Shown here: in pieces, positions 22,231-32,289 of the stretch | Numbering within the stretch: position 1 is the first letter of the stretch | How the letters are laid out: every line of letters begins with the position of its first letter | DNA from: Dipteris shenzhenensis | Lineage: Eukaryota; Polypodiophyta; Polypodiopsida; Gleicheniales | DNA: 64,000 bases | Reading direction: 5' to 3' (one strand) | NCBI GenBank assembly: GCA_047967505.1 | Contig: CM106539.1 | The notes under the pieces: generated by a model | What the model saw: the letters and a program-made list of their open reading frames with translations, nothing else | Databases searched by the model: none | What the model was told of the DNA's origin: nothing | Position numbers and translations under genes: made by a program

Positions 22231-23280
22231 TGACCAAGGTAAAATGCATAAATATATGTGTGTGCTTGAATGTGTGACAATAGTATAATAAAATATTGTG
22301 TGCATAGGACCCACGATTGAGGTGGCAAGGCATGACCATGTGCCACCCTTCCACGTAACCATGTGCCACCCTTCCACGTAAGAGGACCCATAAGGTGTGT
22401 TATACATAATCCACAGTAGTTATATTATAAAATGGTAAGGTGGCATGGTTCCTCCATGTGCCACCCCTCCACCTAGGTGGCCCCATACCTGCATTTAGTG
22501 AGACATGGCTTAAGAACCATGGGAGAAGTAATATGAAATAGGTGGAGATGGATATTATATTGGATTATTCCCTCCATGTAGGATAGACCCATGTGGGGGA
22601 GGGTATAGATAGTCTAAGAATGCAAGTTAAATAATAGGGAAAGTAGGATGGGATGGCAAGACTTCTTGTGCCAACCCTCCACTTGTCCTCCTAGATGTTT
22701 GAACGTATTATAAAATGGAGAGAAGACCAAGGGAGTATCTTAGACTTGGGATATGGCGTTTGATTTATGTAAAAAAATGAGGCAAGGAGTTGTCGCACAC
22801 AATTGAGAATGCATACCCACCTAGCCCACATGGGAGATTCCTCCACACACACCATACATGTCGGAGGATTCATTTATTGGGAGAGACCCCCTCTCTTGGC
22901 TATAAAAGAAGGGGGCTATTCCTTCATGGGACACGCTCATTCTTGTAAAGCCACCTAGCTAGTACTTTGATTTTTTTCCCCATCCTTCCTTTCAAAATAA
23001 AGCATGACTCTCTTCCCTTGATGTCTCCATCTCTACATTCTACCTTCCATCATGTACATGCTCCTCTTCCCCCTCTCCCTTTCTCCTTGTGCCATAGTCC
23101 CCCTCATCATTCCTACCCCTCTTAATCCCTTTTCCCCACCCATGTCAACACTTATCCCCTCACGTTCCCTTTTCCTCTATGGCTCTCGAGCATCGCCATG
23201 TCTGGCGTCAAGCCTCATGCCTTGATTCTTTTTCTAGTTCATAGAAGTGGTGTGGCTGTTGGGATCGAAGTCTCCACAGC
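22231..23280 (+). repeat. 5' LTR of gypsy G
   Basis: The start is fixed by alignment with the 3' LTR start at 35490 (TGACCAAGGTAAAA). The 3' border is not certain: a CACA at about 23280 followed by TGGCGTAAAATTCG, a possible primer-binding site, is my best guess. The LTR contains a TATA box at 22900 and a duplicated 25-bp phrase (CATGTGCCACCCTTCCACGT) at 22336-22380. Confidence 0.7.
22900..22907 (+). promoter_or_regulatory. TATA box in gypsy G LTR
   Basis: CTATAAAAG lies about 380 bp before the likely LTR end in otherwise GC-richer sequence, a good LTR promoter candidate. Confidence 0.5.
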
Positions 23281-24465
23281 TAGTGGCGTAAAATTCGTTA
23301 CTTCTACGAGTGGGTGTAGTTCTGCAACATCTTCCGTGTGCGGTTCTCTGCTTCTACGCCTCTAATTTGCATTTCTGCTCGTGGTTCTCCGTCTGTGCGG
23401 CTGCAAAACTCTCCTGCTTCAACGCTTCCAACCTGTGTGCCTTCTTGCATCTTTTGGTCGCGGACAGATCGCGTCAAATTTTTTGGGCCTCTACAAAACT
23501 GTAACACATCTCGCACCCCTCTATCCTCTTTTTCTTCTCTTTCTCTTTCTCTTTCTCTTCTCTTCTCCTCTCCTTTTACCAAGGGTAAAAATTAAACACA
23601 AGACCTCTCCCTTCACAAAAGAAAGACTTACCACTAGGCCAGCAAATAGGAAGTGATCAAAATGTACTGATACTGCTTATATGTTGAAATCCCATGAACT
23701 GTAACTCTCTAACCATGGGGAGTTTCCTCTTGCTGTAAAAAGCAAAAGTACTTCATTTCATATGCTCTAGTCATATCTCATACTAGATCACAAATTCTTA
23801 GATGCACGCCACACGAGGAGGGTGGATATTTATGTCACTTCTCGACAAGTTCAAGAATTTGATGCTTGGTCCTCCACTCATTACTGCTACCAATTGGGGA
23901 GATCTCTTTCTTGATCTTCATGTCGATCTTCAACAACTGATTGTACAATGCATTGCTCAAGGAGACGACCGGTGGGATGATACACCGTGAATGATTCAAG
24001 ATGAAGGACTGGTGATACACTGGGAGGACTTTGATTCCAATTCTACTCACTGTGCAGTGATCGAGCTACTCGCTGCATCGCATATAATTAAAAGGGTGAC
24101 GTTCTTCCAAGGGTAGGATGATCCACAAGCTTGGGAGGACATTTGGCACCTCTGCTTATTAATTCCTATGGATAAGCTCGTCTTGAATGATTTCTTCTCG
24201 ACCTCACTACAAAGGTTTCTAGGGCTCGGCTATGGTTGGTAATGTTTCGACCAAGAAATCCCTTTGTACCTAATCAACCCTTTGTGCCACATTTTGAGCT
24301 TCAAGTTGTAATTCTTTTTTGTATAAAGATAAACTATCAACAAAGAATTGCAAGTTTATTTGGTGTTGAACGTCTTGCTCAAGTATTGAATTCTCCCCAT
24401 CTTCTCCTGCTACCTATCTTGGAATACCGAGAAACTTGGGATGTCCAGATTTTAGTCTTGGTGTG
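23281..24465 (+). other. Leader of gypsy G
   Basis: Between the 5' LTR and the first ORF. It has a CTTT-rich pyrimidine tract (23523-23575) and short ORFs without known domains. Phrases near 23830-24050 look like decayed coding sequence (WGDLFLDLHVDLQQ), but I cannot name it. Confidence 0.4.
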
Positions 24466-25126
24466 ATGACATCTTGGCTCCTTCAATTTGACGGCGCATA
24501 CAAACCTTCGACCAAGGCCGCTGATGTGGGTGTGAAGCTCACTTTACCAGGGGGTGAGCTGTATTGTTATAGCAAGTCTGCACCTACAAGTACTTGCAAC
24601 CAAGCTGAGTACTCGGCACTCATTTTTTGGCTATTAAAGACGCAAGAACATCGCATCAAGCAACTTGAGATGCAAGGAGATTCTCAACTTGTGTGTGAAC
24701 AAGTTAGTGGAAGTTGGAAGGTGCGGAGCGAAGGCTTAGTTCCACGACATCAACAAGCATTGGAACTTTGCAAAGAATTTGAAGAGGTAAAAATTCAACA
24801 TATCCCTCGAGCTCAAAATTTAGTTACGCATGAAGCAAGTGGAAGCACCGCCCCAACAAAGCCGCAAGCCACGAATTTTGTAAAGAATGCAAAGGTTGTC
24901 GTCATCAATGAAACTCAATGTTGTGCATATTTGATACGAGTTTACCGACTTCGGAACACCATCAGAAAGATCCTTAAGACATTGCTCAAAAGAAGGATGT
25001 CAAACCGCACACCCCTTGAAGAAATAGCATGGCGAGTACAAGAACTGAAAGAAGCTGAAGGTGATATGCAAGCTCTCCAACTATTGACAGTTGTCATGGC
25101 ATTCTTGTTTGCCTTGATGAACAACC
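24466..25126 (+). CDS. RNase H-like ORF upstream of gypsy gag (interrupted)
   Basis: The frame is open from 24436; Met 24466 starts MTSWLLQFDG. Residues 7 to 130 read as an archaeal/bacterial-type RNase H: LQFDGAYKPS (first acidic residue), NQAEYSALIFWL (Glu), QGDSQLVCEQVSGSWKVRS (second Asp), and IPRAQNLVTHEAS where a final ADxLA motif is expected. The last acidic position is not conserved, so activity is doubtful. It is followed by a basic and then a hydrophobic stretch, and copia B cuts the frame at 25126. The other side of the insertion (30111-30346) continues open. The domain lies upstream of gag, an unusual place; in Tat elements I know this RNase H near pol. It could also be a piece of another element. 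Confidence 0.65.
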
Positions 25127-25363
25127 TGTTAGAAAAAGAGAGAGAGCTAGAGAGCTGAACGTTGTGCTTGCAATAGATGAAGTGAGTAGTATAAGAAGTG
25201 GGATAGGTTTTGTCCAAGTGACAAAACCTGATCCTTCACTAACTGTAGTTAGTAAACTACTTGTGGTTAGGAAAAAAACCCTCTAAAAATAAGGAAAAAG
25301 TGTCCCTTAACCTACTTATTACATTATATTGGTCACTCCTAGAATATAATAATAATTCTAACA
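25127..25363 (-). repeat. 3' LTR of copia B
   Basis: A 237-bp LTR with inverted ends TGTTAGAA...TTCTAACA. On the minus strand it follows the purine tract at 25364-25371. Confidence 0.9.
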
Positions 25364-25400
25364 CCCCCCTGCAGTGCCAATGTCATGTACAAGGAAATGA

Positions 25401-26079
25401 TCAATCACCAAAAGGAGATAAGTTCAGGGCACTGCGAAATGTCTCAAACTTGTCACGTGGAAGTGCTTTGGTGAAGATGTCTGCAACATTGTCATATGTT
25501 GACACATAAATCATACTGATCTCTCCTGCATGCAACTTCTCTCTGACATAGTGATAGTGAACCTCAATGTGCTTCGTGCGAGCATGAAACATAGGATTCT
25601 TTGCCACTACTATAGCAATCTGACTATCAATGAGAATCGGAGAAGCACCCTCCAATAAAAGATGAAGATCAACAAACAAACGACGCAGCCAAACACATTC
25701 AACTGTCACTGTGAAAGCTGCCCTGTACTCAGCTTCACATGAGGAGGTAGCCACTGTAGACTGTTTCTTGCTCAACCAAGAAATGCAAAACCAGCCTTGC
25801 CTTATACCGATCAATGGACCCATCTGGCTTTCTTTTGACTTTGAAAACCCGCCGTGTACCTATGGCATTCTTACCTAGTGGCAAATCCACAACATCCCAA
25901 GTCTGATTTTTATGAATGGACTGCAACTCATCGTGCATGGCATTCATCCAATGCACATTATCCTTTGCTTCTTCAAATGTCTCAGGCTCCTCCTTATCAA
26001 GAAGAGTACCTGCATAAGCCGATTCAACTGAATGAGCTCCCTCCATGTGCCTTACGGCACTACGAGTTCTGCTAGGCAA
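25401..26079 (-). pseudogene. Copia B RT start fused to RNase H (RT core deleted)
   Basis: From 26079 the minus strand encodes the start of RVT_2 (EPETFEEAKDNVHW, WDVVDLPLGKNAIG, DRYKARLV). At about 25780 it jumps straight into RNase H (FCISWLSKKQSTVATSSCEA, then HARTKHIEVHYHYVRE and DIFTKALPRDKFE) in another frame. The whole polymerase palm with YVDD, roughly 1 kb in element A, is missing. The last TAG is near 25401. This deletion alone makes B non-autonomous. Confidence 0.88.
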
Positions 26080-26296
26080 TGGAGCTTCAAGCCTACTCTC
26101 CCTGAGAGTCTAAAGCAACCAATGCGGGACTGTTTTGGCTGCATGCATCTCTTGAATTTCTTGCCTGACAACTTCATCCACACCCTGAGGTTGTACCAAT
26201 TCAGCTGGGGGCTGAATTTGTACTTGTGGAGCTGGCGGAGGTTGCTGTAAATTCTGAGTTTCAGCCGGGGAACCAAATGCTATAGGGAGCATCCCC

Positions 26297-27232
26297 TCAA
26301 AACACATGTGAAGAGGCCGGAATCTGAAATTCAGCATGTGTATGTGCAGAATTTTCAGAGAATATAACATCTCTACTAACAAAAATCTTGCGTGTAGCAG
26401 GATTGTAGAGACGATAGCCTTTGCTTTGTGAAGTATATCCCACAAAAATGCATTTGAGTGCCTTATCTGACAACTTGTGTCTGAACTCCACACACACGTG
26501 GGCATATGCAACACAACCAAAAACGCTGAAATGGTCCACTGAAGGCTTTCTCCCATGCCATGCCTCATAGGGAGTGATTGTCTTCAAAGCCTTTGTAGAA
26601 GCCCGATTTAAAATATAGTTGGCACACCTGAGGCCTTCCCGCCAAAACCTGTCAGGCAACTTCCTACTTGTAAGCATGCATCTATCCATTTCCATGGCAG
26701 TGCGATTCTTCTGTTCAGCTTTGCCATTCTGCTGAGGTGTAAGCCTCACTGTAAGCTGATGCATAATGCCTTTTTCTTTCAGAAATGTCTCAAATTCATG
26801 AGACATTTACTCTTCCCCTCGATCTGTGCGAAGTGTTTGCACCTTGAGTTCCGTCTCATTCTCAACCATAGCCACAAAGTGTTTGAAATGCATAAACACT
26901 TCTGATTTTGCCTTGAGACCATAGACCCAAGTGTAGTTGGTAAAGTCATCTATGAATGTAACAAAATAGAGATGACCCCCAAAAGCAGGTGTCCTCATGA
27001 GACCGTAGACATCACTGTGAATAAGCTGTAATTTCCTTGTAGCTTTTACTGCACCATCCTTTTTGAAGGGAAGCCTATGCATTTTGCCAAGAATGCAACC
27101 TTCACATGCATGAGGAGGAGGCGACTCCAAACGAGGTAATGCATCAACCATATCATGCATCTGAAGTGTCATTAAGCTGCCATAGCTCATGTGTCCATAC
27201 CTGGCATGCCATAACTCCGCATTCTGCATCAC
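26297..27232 (-). pseudogene. Copia B integrase
   Basis: This contains GAG-pre-integrase (WHARYGHMSYGSL, CEGCILGKMHRLPF) and the integrase core: HSDVYGLM, FVTFIDDFTNYTWVYG, RTDRGEE, TPQQNGKAEQKNRT, ending in KCIFVGYTSQSKGYRLYNPA. The frame is the same across an in-frame TAA at 26807-26809, between the second acidic motif and MSHEF. Downstream, the linker shifts frame at about 26300. A 27-bp local duplication at 27226-27275 separates it from the protease part. Confidence 0.88.
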
Positions 27233-27275
27233 AGCAGTGGCAGTACTAAGAATGCATCACAGCAGTGGCAGTGCT
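27226..27275. repeat. Short tandem duplication in copia B
   Basis: GCATCACAGCAGTGGCAGT occurs twice, 27 bp apart, and disrupts the reading frame between protease and integrase. Confidence 0.85.
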
Positions 27276-27605
27276 AGCTAATAATGCAAGATGGGATCTT
27301 TTTTCATATAAATCAAGCTGAAAAAGACCCCGATACAAAGTGCCAGACAACCTCAAAGCATAGTCATTTTCTTTGTCTCTGACTGCACACTTGTCATCAT
27401 CAAAAACAACCTGAAATCCTCCTCTATTGAGGGAGGACACTAAAAGCAAATTCTTCTTAATGCCTGGCACAAAGAGTACATCTGAAATTCTGAGATCTGT
27501 GCCATCAGCGGATGTGAGAATAATGTCTCCCACTCCACACACTGAATAAGAAGAATTATTTGCACAAGTTAACTTCTTCTTGGTGGGTGAAGAATGCAGA
27601 GTCAC
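27246..27605 (-). pseudogene. Copia B protease C-terminal/pre-integrase part
   Basis: The minus frame reads LTCANNSSYSVCGVGDIILT, SDVLFVPGIKKNLLLVSSLN and RGGFQVVFDDDKC, the copia protease region after the active site. The active-site segment itself (about 27615-27650) is frameshifted: WYFD is kept but the SGAS part is lost by a one-base deletion. Confidence 0.85.
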
Positions 27606-27613
27606 AAACAGAC

Positions 27614-28822
27614 TTATCTTGGATGTGATGTACTTTGAAGCACCCTATCAAAATACCAAGTATGTAGTGTCTCATCAACACTAAAAGAGCATTCATCCTT
27701 TGAAGGATCGTAACTGCAAGTTAAGAAAGCATATAGATCATCATCATTAGTGGCTGTAGTATCTGAACTACCCACTGCAAAATCAGAAGTGCAAGACAGA
27801 AAGGCATAGTGCTCTTCAACCAAGTTGGCTGCAACATCTCCTCCATCATGAGAATGTGGAACTGATGCATCTGACACAGCCATACCGGAATCCCTTTTCT
27901 TCTCTTTGGCTATGCGTTTCTTGCACTCGCCAATATAATGACTTGGCTTCTTGCAATGAAGACAGATGCCCTTCTTTTTCTGCTTCTTTGTATCACCCTG
28001 TGCCTTATAAGAAGGTTGTCCAAAATCAGCTTTATGCTGATGTGTGGGCTGATTGGCATGTGGCTTATGCTGCCCTTTACCCTTGGGTTTGATCTTGGAG
28101 AGCATAGCATGCTCACCAGCCCGGGTTGCCATATTTCCGCGTGTTTGTTCCTCTTGCAACAGAAGTCCTACCAGCTCGTGAAAGGAGAGAGGATTCCTGC
28201 CCCCCCTCAATGACAGATTCAGCGAAGTGTGGAAACCGAGATAGGACTCTAGAAGAGAGTTCAAAGTGGTGGTGATCATCTCTGAATCCGGAATAACTTC
28301 ATCAATATTCAGCAATTGTTCCCTAAGGTCCTGAAGCTTTGTGAGGTGAGAATTCATGGATTCTCCCTCTTCCATATTTGTATGAGAAAGTTCTCGCTTC
28401 AGAAAGGAAACCCTAGCATCATTTCTTGCTGCAAACATACTCTCAAGTATCTCCCAAGCTGCCATGGATGTCTTGCATGACCAAATATGAGGTATAATCA
28501 ACCTCTTGACAGAAAGAGATATTATTGAAAGAGCTTGTGCATCTCTAGAGTCCCATCTTTTCTGCTTTGCTGTGGGAGCTCCTAGAGCGGCTGCTCCAAT
28601 CACCTGTGCTGTATTTGTACCTCTTCCCCTGCCTCCAGCAGTAGGAGTGACAGGTATAGGCATTGTATCTGGTCTTTCTTCATCTCCATTGACATAATCC
28701 CAAAGATGTCTGCCAACCAAGATATTCCGAACCATGAAACTCCACAAGGAGTAGTTGGTGCCATCCAACTTATCCTCCTGTGTGAGAACCCCACACACCT
28801 CATTTGAGTTGTTATGAGCCAT
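27614..28822 (-). CDS. Copia B gag
   Basis: The start is set at the second Met (28822, MAHNNSN) by comparison with element C; an in-frame Met lies two codons upstream. UBN2-type gag: LDGTNYSLWSFMVRNILVGR, KRWDSRDAQALSIISLSVKR, AAWEILESMF, MITTTLNSLLESYLGFHTS. The zinc knuckle CLHCKKPSHYIGEC lies near residue 295. The frame stays open through LYAFLTC where element C has a stop, then fails at the protease active site. Nearly intact for about 400 codons. Confidence 0.9.
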   Translation of the reverse strand: MAHNNSNEVCGVLTQEDKLDGTNYSLWSFMVRNILVGRHLWDYVNGDEERPDTMPIPVTPTAGGRGRGTNTAQVIGAAALGAPTAKQKRWDSRDAQALSIISLSVKRLIIPHIWSCKTSMAAWEILESMFAARNDARVSFLKRELSHTNMEEGESMNSHLTKLQDLREQLLNIDEVIPDSEMITTTLNSLLESYLGFHTSLNLSLRGGRNPLSFHELVGLLLQEEQTRGNMATRAGEHAMLSKIKPKGKGQHKPHANQPTHQHKADFGQPSYKAQGDTKKQKKKGICLHCKKPSHYIGECKKRIAKEKKRDSGMAVSDASVPHSHDGGDVAANLVEEHYAFLSCTSDFAVGSSDTTATNDDDLYAFLTCSYDPSKDECSFSVDETLHTWYFDRVLQSTSHPR

Positions 28823-29099
28823 TTGCACCAGATAATCTCAAAAAATACAGCAAACTGACCAAGTGAAATCCCTTGCTGGGATATGCAATGCACAAGTAAA
28901 ATCTGCAAAGAAAAATATGCCCAGAGTGACAAATACTGTCACAACCTGTCAAAGGCTCAAAATGCACCACAAAGCTCTGCTCAATGCCCAAAAATCTGCA
29001 AATAGAATCTGCAAAAAGTGGCAAAAGTCTGCAATTTTACTCATACTGAGTCCAAAACTGTTTGCAAACTTCCACAATGCTCTTTTACCTGCAAAATTG

Positions 29100-29320
29100 C
29101 AACTCAAATGCAAAAGCCTCAATTTCTTGTCGGAGATTGCATACAAAAGAGGGCAAATGGTCTGAAAGCCCCAAATGTTGCACAAATTTCACTCTGACTG
29201 CAAAAGCCCCAAATTTCACTGCAAAATTGCAGTGTAATTGCAAAAGCCCCAATTTCTTGGACAACCTGCAACCCAACTACAATGTCTGTCCACAAATACG
29301 GAATGCCCCAAATTTTTGCA
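29100..29320 (-). repeat. TTTGGGGCTTTTG motif repeats in copia B leader
   Basis: Five copies of a roughly 15-bp phrase lie on the sense (minus) strand between the GTAC cluster and gag; on the plus strand they read CAAAAGCCCCAAATT and variants (about 29111, 29165, 29201, 29240, 29303). The same repeats occur at the matching position in element C. Confidence 0.75.
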
Positions 29321-29424
29321 AGATCTAAGCCAAAAAATGGTTATCTGCAAACAATGCCTGCCAAAAAACAAAATTGCTAAAGTACCTGCAAGGATAGAGC
29401 TTGCACAAAAGGTTCTGCAACACA

Positions 29425-29790
29425 AGTGTACGGAAGGTACACTCTCTGCACTGTACAGATCCCACATAACTTGTACGGACGTATGAAAGAACTATACGAA
29501 AGGACTACGGAAGTACAACGAGACTGTGCAAAAGTACGGACGACATGTGTACGGATGTACATCCAGTATGTACAGAGTGTACGAAACATGTACACTGACT
29601 GTACGGAAGGTACAGAATCTGTACGGTGCTCGATGTACTGAATGTACGGCTGTACGGACATCATATGTACGGCAGATGTACGGAACAGTCCGTACGACTT
29701 GTACGAACAACAGCACGAGCAACGTACCGACGAGTACAAAAGAAGTAACGCCTGCACTACATACGTTGTACAAATGGAGAACTGTACGGA
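29425..29790 (-). promoter_or_regulatory. GTAC (CCGTAC) cluster in copia B leader
   Basis: I count 25 GTAC tetramers in about 365 bp, where one or two would be expected by chance. On the element's sense strand most read CCGTAC or TCCGTAC. The cluster sits between the primer-binding site (29877-29890) and the motif repeats before gag. The core is that of SBP/SPL and copper-response sites. Whether it works as a binding array or as an RNA feature is unknown. Confidence 0.7.
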
Positions 29791-29876
29791 CGACGAGCTG
29801 CTGAGGACGAGCAGGAAGAGCAGGGAGCTTGTGGTCAAGGAAGCTAGGAGCAAGGTGCAAGTCCGGGAAGCAGTGT

Positions 29877-29890
29877 CTGCTCTGATACCA
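29877..29890 (-). promoter_or_regulatory. Primer-binding site of copia B
   Basis: On the minus strand TGGTATCAGAGCAG begins 2 bp after the 5' LTR, complementary to initiator tRNA-Met. Confidence 0.9.
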
Positions 29891-29892
29891 AA

Positions 29893-30110
29893 TGTTAGAA
29901 AAAGAGAGAGAGCTAGAGAGCTGAACGTTGTGCTTGCAATAGATGAAGTGAGTAGTATAAGAAGCGGGATAGGTTTTATCTAAGTGACAAAACCTTATCC
30001 TTCACTAACCATAGTTAGTGAACTAACTGTAGTTAGAAAAAAAAAACCTCTAAAAATGAGAAAAAAGTGCCCCTAACCTACTTACTACATTACATTGGTC
30101 ACTGCTAGAA
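29893..30110 (-). repeat. 5' LTR of copia B (5' end altered)
   Basis: It matches 25127-25343 with scattered changes. The outer end, expected to be TTCTAACA on the plus strand, is not there; similarity stops at CTGCTAGAA (30110). Loss of the terminal bases or a later rearrangement with gypsy G explains the lack of a target duplication. Confidence 0.85.
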
Positions 30111-30346
30111 CCTCATGCAACACCATGTCTCTAACCCTCGCCTGTAAAGATGGATGCAATATCATGCCTCAACCAATAAAGGTTGGTCCTTTAAAGATTG
30201 TCTATGAGCTATTCTATGCTGAAGATTCTTCCCGTATAGCATTTCACAATACACCAGTCACACCCTACCCTGCCTATGTGTGCTTTGTGGATGTATCTTC
30301 ACCTGATTTTCAATTCAAGCTACCTCTTTCCATCGTTTGCCAATAG
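30111..30346 (+). CDS. Continuation of gypsy G upstream ORF
   Basis: Open sequence just after the B insertion (LTLACKDGCNIMPQPIKVGP, FYAEDSSRIAFHNTPV, YVCFVDVSSPDFQFKLP) ending in TAG at 30344-30346, some 40 bp before gag. I recognise no domain. Its position suggests the C-terminal part of the RNase H-like ORF split by B; the exact joint is unclear because the B border is altered. Confidence 0.4.
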
Positions 30347-30386
30347 ATAAGCCTCATTTCGCCTCTCTTTTTTTTATTTTTCAAGC

Positions 30387-31770
30387 ATGGCTGACAATCC
30401 CGTGTTTTGTGGTCGGGTTGAAGAAAATCCAAATGAGTATCTTGTGGCATTCAAGCACCGTTGTGTTTCTCTCAACTTTCTTACTGAAGATAGATGGTTG
30501 TTGGTTCCTCCCACATTTCTAGAGGGTTTGGCTCAAGTGTAGTACGAGAAGCAAGCCGAAGACGTTCGCCAAAGTTGACCAAGGTTGACAGCATCTATGA
30601 TCAAGTATTTCGGCAAAGAAGAGGAGCCGGAGATTGTGTACCTGCAAGTAGCAAACCTGAAGTAATCAGAAGGTGAGACGGCGCGTCGATGTGTGGATCG
30701 AGCGACCGTGCTCCTGAACTGTTTAATTGCCACGCAAGAGGACAACGCCGGATTTCGAGCTGGAATGACTCAGCATGTGCTGCGCTACCTTCTAGCAAGA
30801 GCAAGTGATGAATTCCGCCTCAAGCTTAAATGGGAGAATCCAGAAACCATGGTACTAGCACATGAGATTGCTCAAAAGTTTGATAAAGTTCAATCTAACC
30901 CCGCTTCAAAGAAGACAGTTGTCCCTCCGCAACCCCCTCAATTCTTGCAACAACAACCTAGGGGTCCAACTCAAGGGCATACTTCCACCCCCCATCAGGG
31001 ATGTATCCACCGCCTCAACCTCAAATGTATGGTCCTCCCTTAGATGCTTACCCTCCACAAGGTGTATATCCTCACCCTCCGCCTGGAAGATTTTCCTAGC
31101 CTCACCCACGAGCCCCCCTCCTACCTACTCCCCCGGTCCCTCTTGCTAAAGAACTTGGAGTCCACGACCTAGCCAAGGCCCTAAATGATCTTCGTCTTGA
31201 GATGGTGGGCATCAGAAATCAAGCCAACCGCCCTCCAAGAGAACGTGCCAATGTTGTATGCTACGAGTGCCACCAGAAGGGTCATTATCACACCGAATGT
31301 CCCAATATTCTAAGGGTGAATCTTCTAAGTAAATCAGACACTGAGGATTCTGACGTAGAGGTCCTTGACCTCGGGAAGAGAAGTCGTACTACCTCGGACC
31401 CCTCTCCAAACCGTGGACCGGGCCGCCCTAGGAAGGTGTCCTTCTCAGAGCCCTCAGATGCTGAGATGGCAAACCCACCAACAAAGAAGACTAAAAGATC
31501 TCGCTGGAGTAAGTGGTCGCCCTCGGATTTCCCTATCGGCTCAGGGCAAGAAGACTATTTGGTCGTTCAGGACCTTGCTCATCGGTCTTTGAGCATCACG
31601 CTCCCTCAACTAATAGCATTAAGCCCTAAGGTGAGACGTGAGCTGCAGCACAGGTTCTCAACAAGGAGAAGTAAGAAAAAGAAAAATGTACGAGAGGTTT
31701 CTTCTATCTCTGAAGAAATTGATCGACACCCGCATACAATAGATGTCATCATAGATAATTGCCGTATCAA
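30387..31770 (+). pseudogene. Gypsy G gag with zinc knuckle
   Basis: ATG 30387 starts MADNPVFCGRVEENPNEYLV, a retrotransposon gag. A TAG at 30540-30542 replaces a codon in the conserved FLEGLAQ.YEK motif, and frameshifts follow near 30580-30690 and 31000. Later parts are KLKWENPETMVLAHEIAQKF and, at about 31255-31300, a CCHC knuckle CYECHQKGHYHTEC. The end runs into protease after a TG-repeat indel at about 31770. Confidence 0.82.
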
Positions 31771-31772
31771 GT

Positions 31773-32270
31773 GTGTGTGTCGATGGAGGAGCTGCATGTA
31801 ATATCATGGTGTCCCGTATCATGAAAAAGTTGAATTTGAAATGCACAAGGCATTTTTCCACTCGAATCAAAATAGCAGATGGTCGACGATTCATTACCCT
31901 GGGAGCCATTGAGGATTTGCCCATCACTGTCAATGGGTTGACCACCACCGTCAATTTCTATATAGTGGACATTGAAGATACAGGCAGCAGTTACCCAGCC
32001 ATACTCGGGAGACCGTGGTTAAGAAAGAGCGATGCAGTTAGCTATTGGAAGACAAGACACATGTCTTTTGGTGCTTCTAAGGAGAAGATCCCAGTGCAAC
32101 CAGGTGCCACTGAACCAGAAGAAGAAGAGGAGCAAGACAGTGATACTCTCTCATCCTCGGTATCTGAATCAATGGAAGAATCAGACGGGGGGGGAGGAGT
32201 TCTCAGAGGAAGAAGTTTACATGATGGGGGTGTCTCCGACCCTGTCACCCGCAGAAAAGGTAACAGCTAG
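31773..32270 (+). pseudogene. Gypsy G aspartic protease
   Basis: The frame reads CVDGGAACNIMVSRIMKKLN with DGG in place of the usual DSG/DTG active site, then IADGRRFITLGAIEDLPITV and AILGRPWLRK, a retropepsin fold ending at the typical ILGRPWL. An acidic Glu/Ser-rich linker follows. The entry is frameshifted relative to gag by a TG-dinucleotide indel. A Ser/Thr to Gly change in the active site suggests loss of activity, though some gypsy families vary here. Confidence 0.82.
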
Positions 32271-32289
32271 TCCTTAACAGCTTGAATCT

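Larger units (their letters stand above)
25127..30110 (-). mobile_element. Ty1/copia element B (defective)
   Basis: A minus-strand copia element lies inside gypsy G, with a 3' LTR at 25127-25363, a 5' LTR at 29893-30110, a tRNA-Met primer-binding site and a PPT (GGGGGG before 25363). Gag, protease, integrase and parts of RT and RNase H are recognisable and closely match element C. The RT polymerase core is deleted, several frameshifts are present, and the first 20 or so bases of the 5' LTR differ from the 3' LTR. No target duplication is visible (CAACC at 25122-25126; CCTCA after 30110). Confidence 0.9.

Noticed and set aside
29492-29860. ORFs of 92-158 codons on both strands in the copia B leader
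   Set aside because: They come from the GTAC-rich sequence, which has few stops in several frames. The Tyr/Val/Arg repeats (VRT, YGT) only reflect the motif. The same applies to 60259-60809.
25122-30115. Target site duplication of copia B
   Set aside because: CAACC on the left does not match CCTCA or CCATG on the right; the outer end of the 5' LTR is altered.
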